Positions 1 to 8,265 of a stretch of DNA of 50,808 nt are shown in pieces. The stretch comes from Butyrivibrio sp. (lineage in GTDB: Bacteria; Bacillota; Clostridia; Lachnospirales; Lachnospiraceae): positions 1-50,808 of the forward strand of contig JAEEXE010000021.1 of assembly GCA_016291375.1 (NCBI GenBank). The letters run 5' to 3'. The notes under the pieces are model-generated. The model had not been told where the DNA came from and did not search any database. It worked only from the letters and a program-made list of their open reading frames with translations. A program made the position numbers and the translations under genes. Each line of letters starts with the position of its first letter. The stretch's first letter is position 1.

Positions 1-3
1 AAA

Positions 4-1155
4 TCACTTTGCTTTATCTATATAAATCTGAGTGTATTCTAACTTCTCGAACTCCTCGTCATCAACTACTTCTTCGGATACACCAACTTCTTCTAACCTC
101 TTCTTTTTCATCTTATCAAACTCATCATTGGATAGGGACTCGGTTGCAAAACATTTGTCGATAGATTCTTTAAGATTAGGAATGTCAGGATTCTCATCAA
201 TGTCTTTATCAGGATTATAGAAACCAAATGTGTGATACTTTTGGGTATCATAGCTTAATGTGTATTCGGTAACAACGTATTTTTTATCAAGTTCCTGCAG
301 TGATGAAATTGCCTCACCGAGCCCATCTCTACGTACCGCTTCAATGTCATAAATTGGCTTTATCTCACCGGTACTATCAATAAAAGCATAAACATCATAG
401 TACATACACGCAGCATTTCCCGGGACTCCTGAGTTTCTAACACCTCCATACTCGTTAAGATCAACATCCCAACGCTCGCCCTGACAATAGCATGCAAAAA
501 CTACCTGCAACCTACTATCAATGTCTTTTATCACCATTTTAGAATCATAAAAAGGTGTGGTGGTACAATCTATACTTAATACAAGCTCGCGATCTCCATC
601 CATACCGCAGTCAATAAACGAATAGCTTACCGACTCAACTTTGATATTTCTCTCATGTTCCTCATCAGATGGCGCAAAAGCATCATTGATTTCCTTTACC
701 AATTGCTCAAGTGTGACATCCTGTTTTGGTAAAAGATTAATCAATCCACCATCATTCCATGAGTATGTAGCTTTATTTGTATCCTTTATATAATTTGAAA
801 AGCTGATCGTGCCTTTTCCTGCCAGAAATTCATCATATAGATCACCGGATTCATTCGTGGCGAACATGAATTCTCCAAGCACTTCTTCCTCGGTGTCTGT
901 TTTATTACCGGCATCTTTAGAATCTTCGGTTTCAGCATCTTGAGATATGCCAACTTTACTCTCATCTGTTTTATCAATAGCTGACTCTTGAGCCTCTTGC
1001 CCAGTTTCTTCGACATTAGCTTTCCCCGGCTTACATGTGTGAAGAATAATAGCCACAAGCATCACTAAGATAACGGCTACTACACCAATTATTAACATTG
1101 GTTTTTTGTTAAATTTAAACTTATTCATAGAAAAATCACTTGCGTTGTCACGCAT
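4..1155 (-). CDS. membrane-anchored extracellular protein, unknown function
   Basis: A 383-residue protein with a short basic cytoplasmic start, one hydrophobic segment at about residues 20-43, and then a long, acidic, Glu/Asp/Lys/Thr-rich linker (about 45-95). It is predicted to be a type II membrane protein with its bulk outside the cell. The remaining ~290 residues form a globular-looking domain with no motif I recognise. An ATG at residue 10 is an alternative start, but only the upstream ATG has a purine-rich SD (GGAAGGGG, close spacing). A good promoter lies just upstream (1188-1216), so it is probably transcribed alone. The anchor-plus-acidic-linker layout resembles the MORN protein at 17980-19029. 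No function is assigned. Confidence 0.75.
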   Translation of the reverse strand: MRDNASDFSMNKFKFNKKPMLIIGVVAVILVMLVAIILHTCKPGKANVEETGQEAQESAIDKTDESKVGISQDAETEDSKDAGNKTDTEEEVLGEFMFATNESGDLYDEFLAGKGTISFSNYIKDTNKATYSWNDGGLINLLPKQDVTLEQLVKEINDAFAPSDEEHERNIKVESVSYSFIDCGMDGDRELVLSIDCTTTPFYDSKMVIKDIDSRLQVVFACYCQGERWDVDLNEYGGVRNSGVPGNAACMYYDVYAFIDSTGEIKPIYDIEAVRRDGLGEAISSLQELDKKYVVTEYTLSYDTQKYHTFGFYNPDKDIDENPDIPNLKESIDKCFATESLSNDEFDKMKKKRLEEVGVSEEVVDDEEFEKLEYTQIYIDKAK

Positions 1156-1187
1156 TACCCCTTCCCGTATTTATAAGCATAATTGTA

Positions 1188-1216
1188 AGTATATCAGCGA
1201 AGTCTAAGTCGCTCAA
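1188..1216 (-). promoter_or_regulatory. sigma-A-type promoter for the 4-1155 gene
   Basis: On the minus strand, TTGAGC (1211-1216) and TATACT (1188-1193) are separated by 17 bp, about 33 bp upstream of the start codon. The -35 overlaps the stop codon of the small LacI-type ORF and follows that ORF's terminator, so the 4-1155 gene appears separate from tyrS. Confidence 0.55.
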
Positions 1217-1383
1217 CACCGTACATAGAAAAAGGATCGGATTTTGATCCGATCCATCTCTACGCAATTCTTAAGAACACGCTCTTTTGTCTTGGCTCCG
1301 ACGTTGCTCCTACCATTAAGAACATTTGAAACCGTCGAAGGAGAAACTCCCGCAGCCTTCGCCACATCTTTAATTCCGGCCAT
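1213..1383 (-). CDS. truncated LacI-family helix-turn-helix ORF (56 aa)
   Basis: This short reading frame directly follows tyrS (15 bp gap). It has its own SD (AAGAGGG, about 7 bp before the ATG). It begins MAGIKDVAKAAGVSPSTVSN and continues VLNGRSNVGAKTKERV, a textbook LacI/GalR DNA-binding domain: two HTH helices, then the start of the third helix. Homology ends near residue 42, before the hinge helix. The last codons read through a terminator hairpin (1229-1255) and stop at 1213. No ligand-binding domain follows in any frame before the next gene. It is either the remnant of a deleted regulator or a tiny stand-alone HTH peptide; the intact SD and clean frame leave the second possible. Confidence 0.6.
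   Translation of the reverse strand: MAGIKDVAKAAGVSPSTVSNVLNGRSNVGAKTKERVLKNCVEMDRIKIRSFFYVRC
1229..1255 (-). terminator. intrinsic terminator downstream of tyrS
   Basis: A perfect 9-bp stem GGATCGGAT/ATCCGATCC with a 4-nt loop is followed on the minus strand by TTTTT. It lies inside the last codons of the LacI-type ORF and would end the tyrS transcript. Confidence 0.8.
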
Positions 1384-1398
1384 ATAATTGCCCTCTTA

Positions 1399-2619
1399 TT
1401 ACGCAGTAACCTTTTTGAAAGACTTCTTGCCCTTCTTTACCATAACGCCATCTGCAAAGTAAGCCTTGTCATATGTTGTCTTTACGTCTGTAACCTTTGC
1501 ATCTGCAACAGTTACGCCGCCCTGCTCAACTGCACGTCTTGCTTCACTTCTTGTAGCGCAAAGTCCTGCTGAAACAAGAACCTGAAGGATATCTACAACA
1601 CCGTCTCTAAAGTCTTCTTCCTTAAGAGCAACAGAAGGAACATTAGCCATGTCTCCGCCGCCTGCAAAAAGAGCCTTAGCAGCATCCTGAGCTTTCTGAG
1701 CTTCCTCTTTTCCGTGAACAAGTGATGTAAGCTCAAATGCAAGGATCTCTTTCTTCTCATTGACTCTTGAAGGATCCCATTTCTCCATCTCAAGGATCTC
1801 TTCGATAGGAATAAATGTAAGCATCTTGATACACTTATCAACGTCTGCATCAGATACGTTTCTCCAGTACTGGTAGAAGTCGTAAGGTGATGTCTTCTCG
1901 GGATCGAGCCATACAGCGTTTCCTGCTGTCTTACCCATCTTCTTACCCTGTGAATCCGTAAGAAGTGTTATTGTCATGGCATGAGCATCCTTACCAAGCT
2001 TTCTTCTGATAAGCTCTGTTCCGCCAAGCATGTTGCTCCACTGATCGTCTCCGCCGAACTCAAGATTACAATTGTACTTCTGGAACATGTAATAGAAATC
2101 GTATGACTGCATAATCATGTAGTTGAACTCAAGGAATGAAAGACCTTTCTCCATTCTCTGCTTGTAGCACTCTGCTCTAAGCATGTTATTAACTGAGAAG
2201 CATGCACCTACTTCACGAAGAAGTTCAACATAATTAAGGTTAAGGAGCCAATCCGCGTTGTTGACCATCATAGCCTTGCCTTCGCCAAACTCGATGAACT
2301 TTTCCATCTGCTTCTTGAAGCAAGCTGCGTTGTGATCGATGTCTTCTCTTGTAAGCATCTTACGCATATCGGTTCTTCCGGAAGGATCACCAATCATTGT
2401 TGTACCGCCGCCGATAAGCGCGATAGGCTTGTTTCCTGCCATCTGAAGTCTCTTCATAAGTGTAAGTGCCATGAAGTGACCGGCTGTAAGTGAATCGGCT
2501 GTACAGTCAAAGCCGATGTAAAATGTTGCCTTTCCTTCATTTACAAGTTCTCTGATCTTCTCTTCATCAGTTGTCTGAGCGATCAGTCCTCTTGCCTGTA
2601 ACTCTTCATAAATCTTCAT
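1399..2619 (-). CDS. tyrS: tyrosine--tRNA ligase
   Basis: Class I aminoacyl-tRNA synthetase that charges tRNA-Tyr, 406 residues, a normal bacterial length. The HIGH-type motif appears as LTAGHF near residue 48. The KMSKS loop appears as KKMGKTAG in the middle. The C-terminal ~75 residues look like an S4 RNA-binding domain (sequence SEARRAVEQGGV). The ATG at 2619 is chosen because a strong SD (AGGAGG) sits 6-7 bp upstream; a longer in-frame extension toward 2682 would run through that SD. Expression is set by the tyrosine T-box leader upstream. A LacI-like HTH fragment follows on the same transcript. Confidence 0.97.
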   Translation of the reverse strand: MKIYEELQARGLIAQTTDEEKIRELVNEGKATFYIGFDCTADSLTAGHFMALTLMKRLQMAGNKPIALIGGGTTMIGDPSGRTDMRKMLTREDIDHNAACFKKQMEKFIEFGEGKAMMVNNADWLLNLNYVELLREVGACFSVNNMLRAECYKQRMEKGLSFLEFNYMIMQSYDFYYMFQKYNCNLEFGGDDQWSNMLGGTELIRRKLGKDAHAMTITLLTDSQGKKMGKTAGNAVWLDPEKTSPYDFYQYWRNVSDADVDKCIKMLTFIPIEEILEMEKWDPSRVNEKKEILAFELTSLVHGKEEAQKAQDAAKALFAGGGDMANVPSVALKEEDFRDGVVDILQVLVSAGLCATRSEARRAVEQGGVTVADAKVTDVKTTYDKAYFADGVMVKKGKKSFKKVTA

Positions 2620-2709
2620 TTCTTTTCCTCCTGATTTTTCCGATTGCGAAGTACGCTGCACATTGGGATATGTACCAGACAAGAAAGCACCTCACCAAGA
2701 GCTCTACGC

Positions 2710-2746
2710 AAAAAGTCCTCCGCAACCATTACTGATTGCGAAGGAC
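2710..2746 (-). terminator. T-box-controlled terminator
   Basis: On the minus strand, GTCCTTCGCAA pairs with TTGCGGAGGAC across a ~10-nt loop and is followed by TTTTT (2710-2714). The 5' arm lies just after the T-box sequence, as expected for the mutually exclusive terminator/antiterminator. Confidence 0.85.
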
Positions 2747-3007
2747 GAATAATTCGTGTTACCACCTTCATTCACACGTGACTCGCGCCACATGCCTCAG
2801 CAAGTACGATCTCAATACAAAGACGATACTCTTCCGATATAACGGTCAGTCCCGTCAGAGCCTACCAGATCTATAACCCTTCTGCTCTGCAGCTCACGGA
2901 GGTATTCATCATCGCCCTTAACTTACGCCTCTCACCACCCGGCAATTCTCTGTTGTCAGCTTGCGATTCTTACTTATTCCGGTCACAGCTTTTAAAACTA
3001 TATCTAT
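2710..3007 (-). promoter_or_regulatory. tyrosine T-box riboswitch leader of tyrS
   Basis: The ~390-nt tyrS leader (2620-3007), the only gene-free stretch over 300 bp in the window, holds a T-box element. The conserved T-box sequence GAAGGTGGTAACACG is on the minus strand at about 2755-2769. A UAC tyrosine codon at 2902-2904, after GAA in the stem I region, is the likely specifier. A terminator follows the T-box. Uncharged tRNA-Tyr should pair with the specifier and with the T-box bulge, stabilise the antiterminator and switch on tyrS. The match to the downstream gene supports the specifier. Confidence 0.9.
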
Positions 3008-3013
3008 TCACAG

Positions 3014-3042
3014 ATTTTAGATAAAAAAATGTCTTATGTCAA
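3014..3042 (-). promoter_or_regulatory. tyrS promoter
   Basis: Consensus -35 TTGACA (3037-3042), 17-bp spacer and -10 TAAAAT (3014-3019) on the minus strand. Transcription would start near 3007, giving the T-box leader. Confidence 0.8.
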
Positions 3043-3067
3043 GCTGGTGATTTAGTATTTACACATA

Positions 3068-3550
3068 TCAATACCCTTTTCGACTTCTAACCAATTCAAC
3101 AGCCTCTTCCTCTGTTATCTCATGTATATCGGTATCTTTATTGACAAATTTTTTGATCAGATCCGGATTTTCAATCCAGTCTCCATTCATATCAAGATAC
3201 TCCACTTTTAGTCCGGTTTTTCTTAAACCGCCATCTCCATTATTAAACCTATAATACTTATGCTGTATCCTATTCTCCTGAGCTCTTTTACTTGGAGTAT
3301 CATTTGCTATATTTTTTAAGGCCCTTGCAGCAACATAATCAGCTAATTTGTATTTGGATAATGCTCCTGCAATGATCAACACTATAAGAATCGGAATAAA
3401 AATTAATGACTCCTCATCCTTAACCCCATTGGCTGAATACAACAAAATCATAACAAAAGACATAATCCCCACATACATAGCCATAGCACCGATGGCGCTT
3501 AAAAATGTTGCAAAACCGCTTACCTTATACCTCTTATATCTTATCCACAT
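3068..3550 (-). CDS. small two-helix membrane protein, unknown
   Basis: A 160-residue protein with two hydrophobic segments (about residues 12-38 and 48-66) and a C-terminal cytoplasmic-looking region of ~90 residues rich in charged and aromatic residues. The ATG at 3550 follows a perfectly spaced GGAGGG SD; an upstream TTG in the same frame would put that SD inside the gene. The N-terminal ~80 residues match the neighbouring 3601-3882 gene: Arg/Tyr-rich start, two helices, then KLADYVAARALK versus KLPDYIALRALR. The two are a tandem duplication, this copy having an extra C-terminal domain. No function is recognised. Confidence 0.7.
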   Translation of the reverse strand: MWIRYKRYKVSGFATFLSAIGAMAMYVGIMSFVMILLYSANGVKDEESLIFIPILIVLIIAGALSKYKLADYVAARALKNIANDTPSKRAQENRIQHKYYRFNNGDGGLRKTGLKVEYLDMNGDWIENPDLIKKFVNKDTDIHEITEEEAVELVRSRKGY

Positions 3551-3600
3551 AAATTTTCCCTCCAACAATATTTATTATGTATAAAAACTGATCACATACT

Positions 3601-3882
3601 TTATTCACTTTTGCTATCTTTTAATGACTTTCGTAAAGCCCTAAGCGCAATATAGTCAGGTAATTTAGACCAAAGAAGTCCTCCTACTATAAATGAAGCA
3701 ATGCATATGGGAACTAAAATAAATCTTTTTTCATCCATTAAACCTGCTTGTGAAATTACCACGATGAAAGGTGTAAGGCAGAATGTAACAATATCCAATA
3801 AAAGCGCTCCAATAAAACTTATAAATGTTGCCAATTTACTTTCTTCATACTTCTTTACAGGCCAACCATAACGACACCCCAT
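3601..3882 (-). CDS. small two-helix membrane protein, paralogue of the next gene
   Basis: A 93-residue protein with two predicted membrane helices (about 19-45 and 53-71) and a short basic tail. The ATG at 3882 is preferred because AGGAG sits 7 bp upstream; the longer frame to 3948 has no SD. It shares the pattern K-L-x-D-Y-x-A-x-R-A-L-x-K after the second helix with the gene at 3068-3550, 50 bp downstream, and is probably co-transcribed with it. Unknown function. Confidence 0.6.
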   Translation of the reverse strand: MGCRYGWPVKKYEESKLATFISFIGALLLDIVTFCLTPFIVVISQAGLMDEKRFILVPICIASFIVGGLLWSKLPDYIALRALRKSLKDSKSE

Positions 3883-3961
3883 TCCATCGCTCCTATATCT
3901 CCAAAATTGTGTCTGTATTATAACATAACGATTTACAGCCTGGATCATATTTTTTAATAAG

Positions 3962-4008
3962 AAAACAACCCATTCTATATAATATACAACTACATAGAAT
4001 AGGTTGTT
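3962..4008 (-). terminator. terminator after the lactonase-like gene
   Basis: Inverted repeat ACAACCTATTCTAT / ATAGAATGGGTTGT with a ~15-nt loop, followed on the minus strand by TTTTC. A smaller perfect 8-bp hairpin (aattcttc/gaagaatt) lies at 4044-4062. Apart from these I see nothing in 3883-4095. Confidence 0.6.
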
Positions 4009-4095
4009 GCATTAAAAACTAAAATATAGAAAACTTTAGAAAGAATTCTTCCGTGAAGAATTACTGAAATGGCATTACTACAAAATATTGAGCCA

Positions 4096-5160
4096 TCATC
4101 CTTCCAGCTGATGGAATACAATGCAGTTAGGTCTGGGAATAGGAAGTGCAGGTCCGTTCATTACGAGGGTTCCGGCCTTCATATCTACATGGAAGAATGT
4201 CATAGTGTCTGACTCATGGTTAAGAGAAACAAGGTGCTTATTATCCGGGAAAAGAGCTGCATCCTTGGGATACTCTCCTGCTACAGGAAGCTGGATAAGC
4301 TTAGTAAGAAGACCTGTTTCCTTATCAACCTTGTATACAATAACATTGTTCTCACCTGCTGTAGAGCTTACCAGGTAGTTGTAATCCTCAGAGAAAGTAA
4401 GGGCGCTGCTTGCAACACCGAGAGAATCAGATTCATCTGAATTGGTAACTGACTGAATCTTGTTAAAATCAGGATCTCCGTTGTTGTCAACATACTCATA
4501 TACATCAATTCCGCACTTCTGCTCAAGGCATACATACAAGAACTTACCATCCTTGGAGAACTGCATATGTCTGGGTGAAGACTCCTGATCGCAGTGGATA
4601 ACGTCAACCTCTTTGATCTTACCCGTTTCAAGATCAAGCTTATATACATTAACTCTATCCATACCAAGATCTGCAGCAAGAAGATACTGATTATCCTTAG
4701 AAACCTTGATACACTGAACGTGAGGCACATGGTTTCTTCCGGCGGCTGTTCCAAGACCCTTGTGATATCTCTCATCTGTTATCTCGCCGATACTACCGTC
4801 CTTATTGAGTTTAAGGATAGTAACCTTACCATCATGATATCCGGCTGTAATAAGATATTTATCAGTCTGATCCATATTTAAATAGCATCCACGCATTCCG
4901 TTAATAGATGCCTCATTGAGGAATTTAAGACTTCCGTCCTTCTCAATGTGATAAGCCTCAACACCCTCATCGGTAATGGAATACAGTGTTTTCTTGTTGT
5001 GAGAGATTCCTATATAAGATGAATTGGTGATCTCAACCTTCTGCTTCTCGGTGAGTCTACCCTTCTTAAGATCTACATCATAAATTCTGATACCATACTT
5101 AGAACCAAGTCCTGATGTGTAACTTGATACGTATGCAACATACTTTTTGTTAGTAGCCAT
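4096..5160 (-). CDS. lactonase family beta-propeller protein (YbhE/Pgl-like)
   Basis: A 354-residue protein built of repeated beta-strand units with the pattern of the seven-bladed 'lactonase' family (6-phosphogluconolactonase YbhE/YkgB type). Blades show motifs such as YVAYVSSYTSG, LAADLGMDRVNVYKLD, SPRHMQFSKDGKFLYV and PNCIVFH, and HVPHVQC matches the family's conserved His region. No signal peptide is seen, so it is cytoplasmic. Family members hydrolyse 6-phosphogluconolactone or related sugar lactones; the real substrate cannot be told here. The ATG at 5160 has a rather distant AGGGAGG SD (12 bp); the longer frame to 5238 has no SD. It has its own promoter and terminators at both sides. 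Confidence 0.85.
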   Translation of the reverse strand: MATNKKYVAYVSSYTSGLGSKYGIRIYDVDLKKGRLTEKQKVEITNSSYIGISHNKKTLYSITDEGVEAYHIEKDGSLKFLNEASINGMRGCYLNMDQTDKYLITAGYHDGKVTILKLNKDGSIGEITDERYHKGLGTAAGRNHVPHVQCIKVSKDNQYLLAADLGMDRVNVYKLDLETGKIKEVDVIHCDQESSPRHMQFSKDGKFLYVCLEQKCGIDVYEYVDNNGDPDFNKIQSVTNSDESDSLGVASSALTFSEDYNYLVSSTAGENNVIVYKVDKETGLLTKLIQLPVAGEYPKDAALFPDNKHLVSLNHESDTMTFFHVDMKAGTLVMNGPALPIPRPNCIVFHQLEG

Positions 5161-5210
5161 TGTTAATATATGCCTCCCTAAGCAATTTATAAAAACCTTA
5201 TCTAATCCCC

Positions 5211-5238
5211 ATTTTATCACATATAAAGTAAACTTCAA
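5211..5238 (-). promoter_or_regulatory. promoter of the lactonase-like gene
   Basis: TTGAAG (5233-5238), 16-bp spacer and TAAAAT (5211-5216) on the minus strand, about 50 bp before the start codon and just after the preceding gene's terminator. Confidence 0.5.
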
Positions 5239-5242
5239 ACAA

Positions 5243-5303
5243 AAAACACCCGAAAATGCTTACACTCTCATGCTTAATGAAAGGAAACATTTTCAGGTGT
5301 TTT
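5243..5303 (-). terminator. terminator after the 5315-6007 gene
   Basis: Long inverted repeat AAAACACCTGAAAATG / CATTTTCGGGTGTTTT with a ~28-nt loop, followed on the minus strand by TTTTTTG. It is A-rich on the other side too, so it could act in both directions. Confidence 0.7.
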
Positions 5304-5314
5304 ACATTTTAATA

Positions 5315-6007
5315 TCACTGCCAGTTCTTGTACTGACCATTTACGCAAACGCCCAAATAACCATTGGCGATCATTACTTTCTTGTCAGATTCTGAAATGA
5401 CAGGTGTAGAATCAGATGAAGAAGTTACATCAAAGTATTTTCCGTTGTTATCTACGATTCCCTTAAGTCCCAGATCCGCCATCTGACCATTGCCGCCTTT
5501 AAGTGAAAAAGAAGCCATTCCAACGCCGTCCTTATTATAAAGCATAGCAACTTTAGCACTACTCTTAGCTACGCTTCCGGTTTTACCTTTGGCAAGTGGC
5601 GCTGCAATATTCTCAGCTGTCTTTTTTATGTTCTGAACATAAATCTCAACGCAGTCATGAGTATCTGTTGACTGAACCTCAGGATCATCAACATAGAAGT
5701 GGAAAAAAACATTTCCAACCTGCTCATCAGCTCCGATGTGGAAGATTACATCCTGAGTTCCGCTCTTAAATGAACATTCAAGATAAGTTCCGCTACTTGT
5801 ATGAGGACCAATATGATATGTGTAATCATAATTGGCTCTCATGTGCATCTTCCTGGTCTCTCCCGCATTAATAGATATTACAGTATCCTGAAAATCAAAA
5901 TACATAGGAATATCACTATAAGCGTAAGCTTTTTCAGGAAAAACACATGCAGAAAGCATTAAAGCCATCAATCCTGCGGTAACAATCCTTTTTATAATCC
6001 TATTCAT
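5315..6007 (-). CDS. secreted protein (signal peptide), unknown
   Basis: A 230-residue protein with a classical N-terminal signal: basic start, hydrophobic core, and a choice of processing sites. LMLSAC at residues 16-21 could be a lipobox, and AYA before Tyr30 is a good signal peptidase I site. The mature part is Ser/Thr/Gly-rich and probably beta-structured, with no known motif, and ends in NGYLGVCVNGQYKNWQ. The ATG at 6007 follows AGGAGG with good spacing. It lies 28 bp after the S66 peptidase gene and is probably the last gene of that operon. Unknown function. Confidence 0.7.
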   Translation of the reverse strand: MNRIIKRIVTAGLMALMLSACVFPEKAYAYSDIPMYFDFQDTVISINAGETRKMHMRANYDYTYHIGPHTSSGTYLECSFKSGTQDVIFHIGADEQVGNVFFHFYVDDPEVQSTDTHDCVEIYVQNIKKTAENIAAPLAKGKTGSVAKSSAKVAMLYNKDGVGMASFSLKGGNGQMADLGLKGIVDNNGKYFDVTSSSDSTPVISESDKKVMIANGYLGVCVNGQYKNWQ

Positions 6008-6035
6008 ATTCGTGCCTCCTATAAGAAAATAAATA

Positions 6036-7151
6036 TTATAAATATTTAATTACCAGGTCATTTCCGGATGCTGTAACTTCAGCTTCCGCTCCCATTACAA
6101 CGGGAAGCATGGGATTAACGTGACCAATGTCTGCATCCATGATTATCGGAGCACCTATAGGTTCAAGAACATCTGTAACAGCGTTAAATCTGTTAACCCC
6201 CATGAAGTCTTCGTCAAAATACGCACCGGGACGTCCGATAATAAAGCCCTTGGCGTCATCAAACCATCCTGCTTCTCTCATATTCCAAAGAGTTCTCCTG
6301 TAGCTCATGGGATTAAGCTCGCAGTTTTCAAGAACCCAGATAATATCTTTATGCTCTTTCTTAAACTCTTTTACCCTATCAAATCTTGTTCCGACCATAT
6401 TTGCAAGAACATCAAGGCACCCTCCAAGAAGTACGCCCTTTGCAGTAACAGTGTCTTCCTCAGCAATCTTCTTAGCCTTATTGCCATCACATTTATATAA
6501 AGTCAGAACTTTCTTTTCATTTAATTCAAAGCGATAATCCCTAAAGAGTTTATATCTTTCCTCAGGATCCATCTCTTCAAGAGGCACCTTTCCTTCCTCA
6601 TCGAGATTACCTTCATCTTCAGGCTTTTCAATGTCTTTTACAAACATATCATATCCGGAAAAGACATTCTTGGTACCTTCAAGTATAGCAAATGCATCCT
6701 TTTCTGTATCTTCCCATACTTTGGAATATGATCCCATGCAAGGCCCATAGATACCCTGAACTCCGGTTATTGTAACAAGGGGAAAGATAAAATTGGTATT
6801 ATCGGAATAACCGACAAACCACTTAGGCTTAGCGCTCTTAAGGTCCTCAAAATCAACATTGGTAATGGTCTCATTCATGAGTTCGCCGCCACCGGCGGAT
6901 ATTATGGCATCTATATCATCTCGTTTGTAAAATTCAACAAGTTCCGCAGCAGCAACTTTAGGATCTGTACTGATGCCGATACCATCCCCGAGCCTTGCGG
7001 TCTTACCCTCTATTACGTTATAACCCCTGTCTCTTATTTTATCTATAGCTACATCTATCATGTAACAATACGGCTCAGTCGCACATCCAAAGGAAGGAGC
7101 TGTAACGCCTATAGTAGAACCTTTTCCAATAGATTCGGGTCTTTTAATCAT
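6036..7151 (-). CDS. S66 family serine peptidase (LD-carboxypeptidase/MccF-like)
   Basis: A 371-residue cytoplasmic protein of the S66 family, which includes L,D-carboxypeptidases that trim recycled murein tetrapeptides and MccF, which cleaves microcin C-type compounds. The catalytic triad is visible: Ser116 in GYSDNT, Glu275 in WVLENCE and His344 in DIGHVNPMLP. A charged region at about 165-235 is longer than in short LdcA proteins and looks more MccF-like. The ATG at 7151 has GAGG 6 bp upstream; the frame extends further to 7184 but without a better SD. It overlaps the aldolase gene by 8 bp, implying translational coupling. Confidence 0.85.
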   Translation of the reverse strand: MIKRPESIGKGSTIGVTAPSFGCATEPYCYMIDVAIDKIRDRGYNVIEGKTARLGDGIGISTDPKVAAAELVEFYKRDDIDAIISAGGGELMNETITNVDFEDLKSAKPKWFVGYSDNTNFIFPLVTITGVQGIYGPCMGSYSKVWEDTEKDAFAILEGTKNVFSGYDMFVKDIEKPEDEGNLDEEGKVPLEEMDPEERYKLFRDYRFELNEKKVLTLYKCDGNKAKKIAEEDTVTAKGVLLGGCLDVLANMVGTRFDRVKEFKKEHKDIIWVLENCELNPMSYRRTLWNMREAGWFDDAKGFIIGRPGAYFDEDFMGVNRFNAVTDVLEPIGAPIIMDADIGHVNPMLPVVMGAEAEVTASGNDLVIKYL

Positions 7152-8265
7152 TCTTTTCCTCATCATGCTTGTACATATCAGCAAGCTTAGAATATTTATT
7201 TCTGTACAATCTATTCATCTTGATGCAATCAATCAATGAAAGATAATGGCACTCTCCATGTCGAAGCGCTGCAAGATAAGCAATACAACCTTTATCAAGG
7301 ACGATTGAAGCGTCAACTGCATCGTCATGAGTAACGCCAAGGCAATAAGCCCCGTCATTAAGAGCAAATACGGCATTCACATTCTTCTTGATATTATGAT
7401 AATTCCAGCCATCCTTGCCGTGTTCGTTACTTGGAACCTTTACACTGTAGCCGATAAGCTGTGCAAAATCATATAAAAGAGGTCTCATTTGCGTAGCTGT
7501 CCTGGAAACAGTAACAACTGCTTCTGACTTATTATGAATGATGTATCTCACATCGGGACGCTTAGCATAAATCTGCTTATGGATTTCCTTAACTCTATTA
7601 GGTGTATCGTGAATATCGTAGACAATATGACCGTTCTCAAGGTGGCTGTTATAGCCTTCCTCAACACCGTGATGCATATCAGTCTTACATACATCGATAA
7701 GGAAGTTATTGCAGGAAATCTCCATTTTCTCAGCAACATAAACAGCTTCTTTGGAATCTTTACCGATACACAGAGCTCCATGATTGGCCATGATAATTCC
7801 GGGAGCATCGCTATATTTTTTCAAAGTCTCCTTAACGTTTTCCGCAAGCTTATCCGTCCAGGGAAGAGCAAAAGGAGCGCAAGGAATCACAAGATCCTCA
7901 TCGTCAAAGTATGTATATATCTTCTTCTGTCCAAGAGCACCACAGGCTGATGCATAAACCTGATGTGTATGAATGATAAATCCCGCATCTTTCCTTACTT
8001 TATAAGCAGCCGCATGAACAGCGGTCTCACTAGAAGGAGCATAATCTCCCTTACAGGAAAGGTTTGAGATCTTAACTTCACATATCATGTCAGGGGTAAG
8101 ATCCTCGTATCTGATACCTGTAGGTGTGATCAAAAAATGATCCTCATCAATCCTACAACTGATGTTTCCCCATGTACGCACGAGAAGTCCAACCTCATGG
8201 AGTTCTCGCGAAACCATGATAATATTCTTCTTAGCTTCCAATAACTCAGTCTCGTTTGTTATCAT
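7144..8265 (-). CDS. class II aldolase/adducin family protein with two aldolase-like domains
   Basis: A 373-residue protein, about 1.7 times the length of fuculose-phosphate aldolase. The first domain (1 to ~200) carries all the usual metal and catalytic positions: Glu80 in APSSET, His99 and His101 in [10 protein letters not shown], and His162 in ANHGALCIG. The second domain (~205-373) looks like a second copy in which these are lost: IIHNKSEAV at 242-250 replaces HTH, and LNDGAYCLG at 302-310 replaces NHG. The family cleaves sugar phosphates to dihydroxyacetone phosphate and an aldehyde; the substrate is unknown. Start and stop overlap proA (ATGA) and the S66 gene, so the three are translationally coupled. 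Confidence 0.85.
   Translation of the reverse strand: MITNETELLEAKKNIIMVSRELHEVGLLVRTWGNISCRIDEDHFLITPTGIRYEDLTPDMICEVKISNLSCKGDYAPSSETAVHAAAYKVRKDAGFIIHTHQVYASACGALGQKKIYTYFDDEDLVIPCAPFALPWTDKLAENVKETLKKYSDAPGIIMANHGALCIGKDSKEAVYVAEKMEISCNNFLIDVCKTDMHHGVEEGYNSHLENGHIVYDIHDTPNRVKEIHKQIYAKRPDVRYIIHNKSEAVVTVSRTATQMRPLLYDFAQLIGYSVKVPSNEHGKDGWNYHNIKKNVNAVFALNDGAYCLGVTHDDAVDASIVLDKGCIAYLAALRHGECHYLSLIDCIKMNRLYRNKYSKLADMYKHDEEKND

Noticed and set aside
4044..4062. perfect 8-bp palindrome as an operator
   Set aside because: It lies downstream of the lactonase-like gene, beside its terminator, with no promoter in the vicinity.
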